From Nocardioidaceae bacterium (GTDB lineage Bacteria > Actinomycetota > Actinomycetes > Propionibacteriales > Nocardioidaceae), in contig JAOPXA010000129.1 in assembly GCA_025965395.1 (NCBI GenBank), positions 1 to 5,849 of the forward strand: a stretch of DNA of 5,849 nucleotides, given 5' to 3'. A program made the position numbers and the translations under genes. Shown here in pieces: positions 1 to 5,265 of the stretch (position 1 is the first letter of the stretch; each line of letters starts with the position of its first letter). The notes under the pieces are model-generated. The model was not told the DNA's origin. It searched no databases and saw nothing but the letters and a program-made list of their open reading frames with translations.

Positions 1-122
1 CCCCCGCCCCCCAACCCCCCCCCCTCCCCCACTATTGGGATAGTTGTGCGCGTATCGCGACGACTCGATACGCGCACAACTATCCAAATCGTGGGGAAGG
101 GGTGGGGGTTGGGGTGCGGGTG
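1..122. repeat. Imperfect 57-bp-arm inverted repeat (long palindrome) with C/G-rich outer arms
   Basis: Bases 1-57 and 66-122 are reverse complements in one gap-free register (each pair of positions sums to 123), with an 8-base centre at 58-65. By hand 51 of 57 pairs match; mismatched pairs are 2/121, 8/115, 20/103, 26/97, 33/90 and 37/86. The inner 20 pairs (38-57 with 66-85) are perfect. The outer arms are nearly pure C on the left and pure G on the right. The arm may continue left of the window. It could be a real hairpin downstream of the leftward operon, or a fold-back artefact at a contig end: four mismatches have C on the left (G when read outward on the minus strand), a pattern expected from low-quality G calls. 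The structure itself is certain; its origin is not. Confidence 0.9.
38..85 (-). terminator. Possible hairpin terminator of the leftward USP operon
   Basis: A perfect 20-bp stem (38-57 paired with 66-85) with an 8-base loop lies 56 bases beyond the stop codon of the leftward small USP-like gene. It is the only strong hairpin downstream of that operon. There is no T-tract after the stem on either strand, so it is not a classical intrinsic terminator; actinobacterial terminators often lack one. The call is weakened because the stem is the core of a larger palindrome at the window edge that may be artefactual. Confidence 0.35.
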
Positions 123-141
123 GGTGCGGGTGGGAGCTGGG

Positions 142-576
142 CTAGCGGTCGTACGGTTCGCTGATCCGGATGACCTGGCCGGCCGCGTCGACCTCGACTA
201 CCTCGCAGTGGGCGTGCTGGCGCACGTGCATGAGCACGGGGTCGTCAGCGCACACCTCGTCGTCGCGACTCGTCTCGAGGACGATCGCTTCGGCTCGCCG
301 GGTCTCGTCGACCAAGGCGTGACCCGGTTCGCCAGCGAGATCGACCGCAGCGAACGGAAGCACCGTGAAGGGCGGCACCATGGGTGCCCACGCGGCACCA
401 TCCTGGGCTGTGCGCACGACGCGGATCTTCGCAGGCTGCATGAGGCATCGGCGCAGCGCATAGTCGATCGCGCCGTGGCCGCCTTCGTGCGCCAAACCCA
501 CGACCACGGTCGGTGGAACGTACGAGCTGTAATGAGCCTGCCGTGGCCCGGTTCGCTGCGGATGCAAGACGTTCAC
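142..576 (-). CDS. Small, degenerate universal stress protein-like (USP) domain protein
   Basis: A 144-aa protein of roughly single USP-domain length. Visible USP-like elements are the first strand and helix (TVVVGLAHEGGHGAIDYALRR, about residues 23-43 region), a second strand (IRVVRTAQD, 51-59), a middle segment VDETRRAEAIVLE (89-101) and a C-terminal helix-strand resembling the family ending (VRQHAHCEVVEVD, 118-130). The usual nucleotide-binding loop G-2x-G-9x-G-S/T is not present, so ATP binding is doubtful. The start is GTG at 576: GAGGGG at 584-589 lies 7 bases upstream, and the GTG begins one base after the stop of the preceding tandem USP gene, so translation is probably coupled. It is the last gene of the leftward DUF1003-USP-USP operon. 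Family assignment is by fold-like pattern and context; the molecular role is unknown. Confidence 0.65.
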   Translation of the reverse strand: MNVLHPQRTGPRQAHYSSYVPPTVVVGLAHEGGHGAIDYALRRCLMQPAKIRVVRTAQDGAAWAPMVPPFTVLPFAAVDLAGEPGHALVDETRRAEAIVLETSRDDEVCADDPVLMHVRQHAHCEVVEVDAAGQVIRISEPYDR

Positions 577-577
577 C

Positions 578-1429
578 TCAGCGCCCCTCGACCAAGGCGG
601 GAACCGTCGGAACGATCGCCACGGGGCAGTCCGAGCGTTTGATGATGTCGCGTGCTTGCGACCCGCTGAGGCTGTGGGGGAACCCCTTGCGATGCTCTTG
701 ACCCATCACGATCATGCTGGCGTGGTGGGACTCGGTCAGCGCGGATGCACCCATGCCACCCATCGCGATCGACGTCGTCACCTCCACCTCGAGGTAGTCC
801 GAACGCCATCCGGCCAAGACCTCGTTGACGCTCGCGATGTGCTCATCGACCTCACGTGCGGAAACCGACTCGTCCATGACGTGAAGCACGTGCAAACGCC
901 CCGATCCTTGGCGCGCGGACTCGAACGCGAATCGCAACGCGGTCGACGCATCGGTGCGCCCATCGATCAACACGGTCGGCATGCCTGCCGGTCCGAGGGG
1001 CACCCAATCCGGCGGGACAACGACCAGGGGGCACGGTGTGGCCTTGGCGATGGCCTGCGTCGTCGAGCCCAGGAACAACTTGTCGTACCAAGGAAGGTCG
1101 TCCGGCCCCAAGACGAGGCCCGATGCGTCTGTTGCCTGGTCGAGAAGAACATCGCCGATGATTCCTTCGATGAGCGCAAAGTCGAGCGGTAGGCGGCCGT
1201 CGTAGGCAACAAGAACTCGACGGGCCGCCTCCAGCTTTTCATTGCCTTCCGACACGTAGTCGGCGACGATGCCGGGCGCGAGCGACTCACCGAGCAACGG
1301 CACCGGGAGCGAGTAGACATGCACGACCCGAAGTGCGGTGTGCGTACGCACCGCCTGCTGGGCTGCAAACAGCAGGGCGGCCGTCTGGTCGTCCTTGAGT
1401 CCTACGACCCACGGTCCGGCTGTCTTCAT
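578..1429 (-). CDS. Tandem-domain universal stress protein (UspA family)
   Basis: A 283-aa cytoplasmic protein with two USP domains: residues about 4-139 (WVVGLKDDQTAALLFAAQQA ... CPLVVVPPDW) and about 150-275 (MPTVLIDGRTDASTALRFAFESA ... CPVAIVP). Two-domain USPs of about 280-300 aa are typical of actinobacteria, where many bind ATP and act in dormancy or low-oxygen responses. The ATP-loop is only partly kept: domain 1 has G108 and G121-S122, domain 2 has G243, G249 and G256-S257, with spacing unlike the standard G-2x-G-9x-G-S/T. The frame is open to a GTG at 1480, but that codon has no ribosome binding site, whereas ATG at 1429 follows GAGAGGGAAGCC; the shorter start also places the first beta strand at the N-terminus as in homologues. 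It lies 57 bases after the DUF1003 gene and one base before the small USP-like gene. USP identity is clear; ligand and target are unknown. Confidence 0.9.
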   Translation of the reverse strand: MKTAGPWVVGLKDDQTAALLFAAQQAVRTHTALRVVHVYSLPVPLLGESLAPGIVADYVSEGNEKLEAARRVLVAYDGRLPLDFALIEGIIGDVLLDQATDASGLVLGPDDLPWYDKLFLGSTTQAIAKATPCPLVVVPPDWVPLGPAGMPTVLIDGRTDASTALRFAFESARQGSGRLHVLHVMDESVSAREVDEHIASVNEVLAGWRSDYLEVEVTTSIAMGGMGASALTESHHASMIVMGQEHRKGFPHSLSGSQARDIIKRSDCPVAIVPTVPALVEGR

Positions 1430-1440
1430 GGCTTCCCTCT
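1430..1440 (-). promoter_or_regulatory. Ribosome binding site deciding the ATG-1429 start
   Basis: On the minus strand the bases before ATG 1429 read AGAGGGAAGCC, a purine-rich Shine-Dalgarno-like sequence close to the start codon. The longer GTG alternative at 1480 has no such sequence, so this site selects the 283-aa form. Confidence 0.7.
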
Positions 1441-1486
1441 CGCAGATGTCAGTCCGCCCATCGTGGGTCTGACCGACCACTGCGGT

Positions 1487-1894
1487 CTAGGGCCTTTGGT
1501 CACCTTCCTCGACGACACGTCGATGCAGCTCCACCGTGAGGACGTGGATGGATCGCGTGAGCTCCGTATTGGTTTTCAGCTCCAGCTCTTGCTCGACAAA
1601 GTCGTGGTCCGCCTTGGCTTGCTGAAAGGCCGCCTGCCGGTTTTGGCCGATCATGACGAACGTCGACAGGAAGATCGCCTCGAGCGAGACGATCAGCGTC
1701 AGCGTGGGCCAGGGTGTGGACTCCACGACCACCATCCATACGGCAAAGACAACGACGTGCAGATAGACGAATTTCATCGAGCCGGCGAATGACGTGATGG
1801 CATCAGCTATGCGGAGCTGGATGTCTGCGGCGCGCGTCGCGTGATAGGCCGCAACGGTCGGATGTGAGCGTGCTGGCGCGTGGGGATCGGTCAT
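1487..1894 (-). CDS. DUF1003 family small membrane protein
   Basis: A 135-aa protein with the DUF1003 pattern: a cytoplasmic N-terminal part ending in IADAITSFAGSMKFVYLHVV (29-48), a first transmembrane segment at about 42-58, a turn containing PWPTLTLI (61-68), a second segment at about 64-84, then the signature GQNRQ (83-87; family usually SQNRQ) and a charged, probably helical or coiled C-terminal tail (88-132). Two helices and about 130-180 aa are usual for the family, so it looks complete. No biochemical function is established for DUF1003; the family is often found near stress genes. ATG 1894 is preceded by AAGGAG (1902-1907) with 7-base spacing. It is the first gene of the leftward operon, reading away from the divergent control region. 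The 15-bp motif at 1489-1503 overlaps its last codons and stop. Confidence 0.88.
   Translation of the reverse strand: MTDPHAPARSHPTVAAYHATRAADIQLRIADAITSFAGSMKFVYLHVVVFAVWMVVVESTPWPTLTLIVSLEAIFLSTFVMIGQNRQAAFQQAKADHDFVEQELELKTNTELTRSIHVLTVELHRRVVEEGDQRP
1489..1503 (-). promoter_or_regulatory. Operator-like motif, copy B (upstream of leftward tandem USP)
   Basis: The minus strand reads GTGACCAAAGGCCCT, matching 13 of 15 bases of copy A at 1973-1987. It ends 59 bases upstream of ATG 1429 and overlaps the stop codon of the DUF1003 gene, where an internal promoter operator would be expected. The GGGACC...GGCCCT layout of the two copies resembles DosR/DevR-type dormancy boxes (core GGGAC half-site). 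Regulation is inferred from recurrence, position and resemblance only. Confidence 0.5.
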
Positions 1895-1972
1895 GGTGAT
1901 GCTCCTTCAGTGGTGACGCACTCTATCCCGGACACCGCCGCTCTCCTCTCGCCGAACGTCGCTGCGCAGCCC

Positions 1973-1987
1973 AAGGCCTTTGGTCCC
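1973..1987 (-). promoter_or_regulatory. Operator-like motif, copy A (divergent region)
   Basis: The minus strand reads GGGACCAAAGGCCTT, an imperfect inverted repeat (GGGACC against the partner half AAGGCC). The same 15 bases occur with two changes at 1489-1503. It sits 78 bases from the leftward DUF1003 start and 109 bases from the rightward USP start, so one site could serve both promoters. The GGGAC half matches the core of mycobacterial DosR/DevR boxes, while the second half (GGCCTT rather than GTCCC) differs. No regulator gene is in the window. Confidence 0.5.
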
Positions 1988-1994
1988 CCCGCCT

Positions 1995-2015
1995 CGGGCA
2001 CTGGGACTCTGCCCG
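1995..2015. repeat. Short inverted repeat CGGGCA / TGCCCG in divergent promoter region
   Basis: Bases 1995-2000 (CGGGCA) and 2010-2015 (TGCCCG) are perfect reverse complements around a 9-base centre that contains GGGAC (2003-2007). It lies just to the right of motif copy A and on the side of the rightward operon. It could be a second, degenerate operator or a weak hairpin; a 6-bp match in GC-rich DNA can also be chance. Confidence 0.35.
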
Positions 2016-2082
2016 CCGGCGACCGCGAGAGCGATCGTGGAGGTATCGGGTGCCAACGACCAAGACGATGAGCAACCCAGAC

Positions 2083-2088
2083 GAGGAG
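2083..2088 (+). promoter_or_regulatory. Ribosome binding site for the rightward USP
   Basis: GAGGAG lies 8 bases before ATG 2097. The frame is open to further upstream non-ATG codons, but none has a comparable site, so this decides the start of the 317-aa protein. Confidence 0.75.
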
Positions 2089-2096
2089 CACCGTCC

Positions 2097-3050
2097 ATGA
2101 ATACATCAGATGCACGGGAGATCGTCGTGGCGCTCGACGACGGAGTCGATGCGTTCCGCTCGTTGAGTTTCGCAGTCGCCGAGGCCGCGCGATCTCGGTG
2201 CGCGATCCGCTTGGTGCACGTGGTCAAGGCTTCGCTGCCACCACCTCCCAGTGATGGACTGATCGAGCTCTCGGACCTGAGCGTCGGTACGCATCACTTC
2301 GCCAACGTCGCCGACATGACGGCGGCAGACGTCCTGCTTGAGGACGCGGCCGATGAGGTCCGACGGATTGCCGGAACGGCCATCGACGTGACCACCGCTG
2401 CTCCGGTCGGGACGACCGTGCACACGCTCGTCGACGAATGCCAAACCGCGCTGTTGGCTATCGTCCAGCACCATCACCGATCCGTGCTTGGCACAGTGTT
2501 TTCACGCTCCATCCGCGTCGGGCTGTCATCGCGCGCACCGTGCCCTGTCGTGACGATCCCCGAGGACTGGAAGGCCGCACCAGCGCATCAACGCGTCCTC
2601 GTCGCCCTTGACGATGTGAGTTCGTCCATCGATCTGCTCGAGGTCGGTCTCGAAGCCGCGCGCGCTCGGGGTGCCGTGCTCAAGGTCGTACACGCCTGGA
2701 ACATCACCGGCCCGTATGAAGAGATGATCGCGTCACCGACACAGGCCGAGGAATGGATGCAATCGGCACATCACGACATCGATCGAGCGCTTGCCGCCGT
2801 CGGTGACCGCTACCGGAGCGTCACGGTCGAGCGTTTGATCACACCCGGTTCCCCGGCAGACGCGCTGCGGCGCGAGTCCGCGACGGCGGACCTCCTGATC
2901 CTGGGGCGCCAAGGGCACAAACTCGGGCCCACTATCGGTTCGGTCGCGCGCACCCTGATCAAGCATGCGAGCTGCCCCGTCGAAGTGCGTGCGCGCAAGA
3001 CACTCACGAATGACCCCCTTGCGTCACCCCTATCGAGGAGCTTCGTATGA
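2097..3050 (+). CDS. Tandem-domain universal stress protein (UspA family)
   Basis: A 317-aa cytoplasmic protein with two USP domains: residues about 7-155 (EIVVALDDGVDAFRSLSFAV ... CPVVTIPEDW) and about 165-300 (QRVLVALDDVSSSIDLLEVG ... CPVEVRA). Domain 2 keeps most of the ATP-binding loop, G270-RQ-G273 followed by G281-S282, but with 7 rather than the usual 9 residues between; domain 1 has lost it, with HHH at 125-127 and VLGTVFSRS in that position. Domain 1 is also long because of a proline-rich insertion (PPPPS, 48-52) and the following loop. The last ~17 residues extend past the second domain. ATG 2097 has a good ribosome binding site (2083-2088). The stop overlaps the next start as ATGA (3047-3050). 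It heads the rightward operon and is divergent from the other USP operon. USP identity is clear; one nucleotide per chain at most is my inference. Confidence 0.9.
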   Translation: MNTSDAREIVVALDDGVDAFRSLSFAVAEAARSRCAIRLVHVVKASLPPPPSDGLIELSDLSVGTHHFANVADMTAADVLLEDAADEVRRIAGTAIDVTTAAPVGTTVHTLVDECQTALLAIVQHHHRSVLGTVFSRSIRVGLSSRAPCPVVTIPEDWKAAPAHQRVLVALDDVSSSIDLLEVGLEAARARGAVLKVVHAWNITGPYEEMIASPTQAEEWMQSAHHDIDRALAAVGDRYRSVTVERLITPGSPADALRRESATADLLILGRQGHKLGPTIGSVARTLIKHASCPVEVRARKTLTNDPLASPLSRSFV

Positions 3051-3574
3051 ATGCGCTGCTGGTGTATGAGTCGATGTTCGGGAGCACCGAGGCGATCGCG
3101 CGGGCGATCGCCGCCGGTCTGGCCCCCCACATGCAGACCGACGTCGTCGAGGTCGCTGACGCACTACTGGCGATCTCTGCGGAAACCGACGTCCTCATTG
3201 TCGGCGGGCCGACGCACACCTTCTCGATGAGCCGCATGCAGACGCGGAACGATGCCGTGACGCGCGGCGGTCACGCACCACGCGACGGCATCGGCATTCG
3301 CGAGTGGCTGGATCAGCTCGACGTCACGTCGGCCACCCATCTGCGTGCTGCGACCTTCGACACGCGCGTCTCGTCGATGAAGCGCTGGCCCGGCTCCGCA
3401 GCAAAGTCCGCAGTCAAGGTGTTGGGCCGCAAACGCGTCGCCGTCGTCGCGAAGCCCATCAGCTTCTACGTCAAGGACGTGACCGGTCCGCTCGCTTCGG
3501 GCGAACTCGCCCGCGCTCACCACTGGGGCGACCAACTCGGTCAGTCCCTCTCGACTACCAAGGAGAAATCATGA
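3047..3574 (+). CDS. Flavodoxin-family (FMN-binding) protein
   Basis: A 175-aa protein with a flavodoxin fold. The FMN phosphate loop is the N-terminal LLVYESMFGSTEAIARAIA (4-22; S9 to T14 bind phosphate in the family). The second flavin loop is VGGPTHTFSMS (52-62), followed by FDTR (104-107), typical of flavodoxin-like proteins with a C-terminal extension. Flavodoxins carry one or two electrons between redox enzymes; the partner is not identifiable here. The FMN ring-stacking aromatics of classical flavodoxins are not obvious, so it may be a divergent flavodoxin domain protein. Start and stop overlap both neighbours (ATGA at 3047-3050 and 3571-3574); GAGGAG at 3035-3040 is 6 bases before its ATG, inside the preceding gene. 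It sits between a USP and an alcohol dehydrogenase, so co-production with these is expected. Confidence 0.85.
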   Translation: MNALLVYESMFGSTEAIARAIAAGLAPHMQTDVVEVADALLAISAETDVLIVGGPTHTFSMSRMQTRNDAVTRGGHAPRDGIGIREWLDQLDVTSATHLRAATFDTRVSSMKRWPGSAAKSAVKVLGRKRVAVVAKPISFYVKDVTGPLASGELARAHHWGDQLGQSLSTTKEKS

Positions 3575-4629
3575 AGGCACTGACCTACCACGCACCCGGA
3601 TCCCGCATCTGGGGCGAAGTCCCCGACCCCGTCATCCAGGACCCCGAGGACGTCATCGTGCGCGTCGACGCGGTCACCATCTGCGGCACGGACCTGCACA
3701 TCCTGAAAGGCGATGTCCCGACGGTGACGCCGGGACGCGTGCTCGGCCACGAAGCGGTCGGGACCATCCAGGCCCTCGGGGCCGGAGTCCGCGACAGGGC
3801 GGTCGGTGATCGCGTGCTCATCTCGTGCATCAGCTCGTGTGGCCGGTGCGCCTATTGCCGCGCCGGACGCTATGGCCAATGCCTCGGTGGGGGTGGCTGG
3901 ATCCTCGGCAATCTCATCGACGGCACGCAAGCGGAGCTCGTACGCGTACCGTTCGCGTCCCTCTCGACCTACCTGATCCCCGCAACGGTCAGCGACGAAG
4001 ATGCGTTGATGCTTGCGGACATCCTGCCCACCTCATACGAGATCGGGGTGCTGGCCGGAAAGGTCGCGCCCGGATCAACGGTAGTCATCGTGGGCGCCGG
4101 ACCGATCGGGCTCGCGGCCATCGCGACCAGCCAGCTCCTCTCGCCCCGCAACATCATCGTCGTCGATCCCGCACCGGCTCGCCGCGAGGCGGCCGCGGCA
4201 CTTGGAGCGACGATGACGCTCTCACCTGACGACGATGTCGAGGCCCTGGTCCGCAAGGTGACGCAAGGGCTTGGCGCCCACGTGGCGATCGAGGCCGTCG
4301 GCTCTCCAACAACGTTTGAGATGTGCACGCGCGTGGTGCGAGCCGGTGGGCACGTCGCCAACGTGGGAGTCCACGGGGCACCGGCGACCCTGCACCTCGA
4401 GGAACTGTGGATCAAGGACATCACCATCACGATGGGGCTGGTCGACACCTCGTCCACGGCGCTTCTCCTCGAGCTGGTGGAAGCGGGCACGCTCGTTATG
4501 CCGGGGCTCGTGACGCATCGGTTCGGCTTCGACGAGATCCAGGAGGCATATGACGTGTTCTCGGCTCCGAGCGAGACCGGCGCGCTCAAGGTGGCGATGT
4601 TCGGAGCGCACTCGACGCAGGCGCACTGA
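3571..4629 (+). CDS. Zinc-dependent alcohol dehydrogenase (medium-chain, MDR superfamily)
   Basis: A 352-aa NAD(P)-dependent oxidoreductase, normal family length, interconverting an alcohol and an aldehyde or ketone. Catalytic zinc ligands are recognisable: C38 (TICGTDLHI), H60-E61 (GHE) and D150 (LADILPTSYE), the pattern of bacterial secondary-alcohol type enzymes. The structural zinc lobe is complete with C90, C93, C96 and C104. The Rossmann fold has G174-x-G176-xx-G179 (VVIVGAGPIGLAAI), and D198 at the end of the second strand (NIIVVDPAPARRE) predicts preference for NAD over NADP. No truncation is seen and all key residues are present, so it is probably active. ATG 3571 overlaps the flavodoxin stop (ATGA) and has AAGGAG at 3560-3565. 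Substrate cannot be read from sequence. Related family members include threonine- and formaldehyde-type dehydrogenases, which remain alternatives. Confidence 0.93.
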   Translation: MKALTYHAPGSRIWGEVPDPVIQDPEDVIVRVDAVTICGTDLHILKGDVPTVTPGRVLGHEAVGTIQALGAGVRDRAVGDRVLISCISSCGRCAYCRAGRYGQCLGGGGWILGNLIDGTQAELVRVPFASLSTYLIPATVSDEDALMLADILPTSYEIGVLAGKVAPGSTVVIVGAGPIGLAAIATSQLLSPRNIIVVDPAPARREAAAALGATMTLSPDDDVEALVRKVTQGLGAHVAIEAVGSPTTFEMCTRVVRAGGHVANVGVHGAPATLHLEELWIKDITITMGLVDTSSTALLLELVEAGTLVMPGLVTHRFGFDEIQEAYDVFSAPSETGALKVAMFGAHSTQAH

Positions 4630-4659
4630 CCTACGAGCGGCATGTGACACCCTGCTCGC

Positions 4660-5265
4660 ATGGATGTCCTCCGCGCCAGGCGCATCACCACGGCGCTGCC
4701 CGCAATGATCTTGGTGCTGACCATGGCGCAGCTCGTGGTGGGTACGTTCGCCGGTCTTGACCAGTTCGCGGGCAAAGGGTTCGGCTTTCGGCTGGCCGTC
4801 TATCCGCTGCTGATGCTCGTCGTGCCGGCGGTCTGGTGGTGGCGCGCTCGTCGCAGCGGACGGCTCGAGGGGCCGCCGTGGGGTGCGTTCGCGCTGATCA
4901 TGGCGCCGTTCTTGATCGACGTCACTGGCAACTCGTTCAACCTCTACGACTCACTCGGTTGGTGGGACGACGCCAACCACTTTGTCAACTGGCTCCTGCT
5001 GCTGTGGGGTTGCGGGCTGCTGCTCGCGCGCACCGAGATCCACCCACGTTGGGCGCTCGTCCTCGCCATCACCGGCCTTGGCGCGCTCTTGGCTGTGGGG
5101 TGGGAGCTCGGCGAGTGGTACTCGTTCATCCGCCGCGGCACCGAGTTAGACGGCGCGTATGAAGACACGCTCGGCGACGAAGCATTGGGCACCTTGGGCG
5201 CGTTGTTCGCCGCGCTCATCGTCGAGCGGATGACGCGCGCTCGACCGCGACGCTCACACCATTGA
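4660..5265 (+). CDS. DUF2238 / YjdF-like integral membrane protein
   Basis: A 201-aa protein with about six predicted transmembrane segments (near 12-32, 45-62, 74-92, 106-124, 131-149 and 174-190). Conserved features of the DUF2238/YjdF family are present: WWDDANHFVNW (101-111), the acidic WELGEW in a helix (148-153) and GAYEDTLGD (165-173). These acidic and histidine residues at membrane faces suggest metal or ion contact, but no function is established. The C-terminus is arginine-rich and ends HH. ATG 4660 is the only reasonable start, because an in-frame stop lies at 4645-4647; there is no good ribosome binding site, only GAGCGG at 4635-4640, far away. It follows the dehydrogenase by 30 bases and is likely in the same transcript. 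Its 3' end overlaps the leftward nnrD-like gene by 12 bases. Confidence 0.85.
   Translation: MDVLRARRITTALPAMILVLTMAQLVVGTFAGLDQFAGKGFGFRLAVYPLLMLVVPAVWWWRARRSGRLEGPPWGAFALIMAPFLIDVTGNSFNLYDSLGWWDDANHFVNWLLLLWGCGLLLARTEIHPRWALVLAITGLGALLAVGWELGEWYSFIRRGTELDGAYEDTLGDEALGTLGALFAALIVERMTRARPRRSHH

Larger units (their letters stand above)
1895..2096. promoter_or_regulatory. Divergent intergenic control region
   Basis: These 202 bases separate the start of the leftward DUF1003-USP operon from the start of the rightward USP-flavodoxin-ADH operon and must contain both promoters. Inside are the 15-bp motif copy A (1973-1987), a 6-bp inverted repeat CGGGCA/TGCCCG (1995-2000 and 2010-2015) enclosing GGGACTC, and the two ribosome binding sites (1902-1907 minus, 2083-2088 plus). 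A possible leftward -10 is TAGAGT (1925-1920, minus strand), about 50 bases beyond copy A, fitting an activator site upstream of the promoter. A rightward -10 is less clear; TATCGG at 2044-2049 is a weak candidate. No tRNA, small ORF or riboswitch-like structure is apparent. Confidence 0.7.

Noticed and set aside
46..642. Rightward 198-aa open frame across the palindrome and the small USP-like gene
   Set aside because: It is antisense to a better-supported USP-like gene, has arginine-rich low-complexity translation and no ribosome binding site.
1430..1480. N-terminal extension of the leftward tandem USP to GTG 1480
   Set aside because: No ribosome binding site, hydrophilic extension not part of the USP domain, and ATG 1429 has a strong site.
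3304..3570. N-terminal extension of the alcohol dehydrogenase frame upstream of 3571
   Set aside because: It overlaps the flavodoxin gene in another frame and is arginine-rich; the MKALTYHAPG start at 3571 is typical of the family and has AAGGAG.
3759..3777. GGGACC...AGGCCCT resembling the operator-like motif
   Set aside because: It lies inside the dehydrogenase coding region, its spacer is two bases longer than in the two promoter copies, and it encodes the conserved segment after GHE.
3969..4775. Long minus-strand open frame (268 aa) opposite the dehydrogenase
   Set aside because: Serine/threonine/proline-rich shadow frame of a GC-rich gene with all expected zinc and Rossmann motifs on the plus strand.
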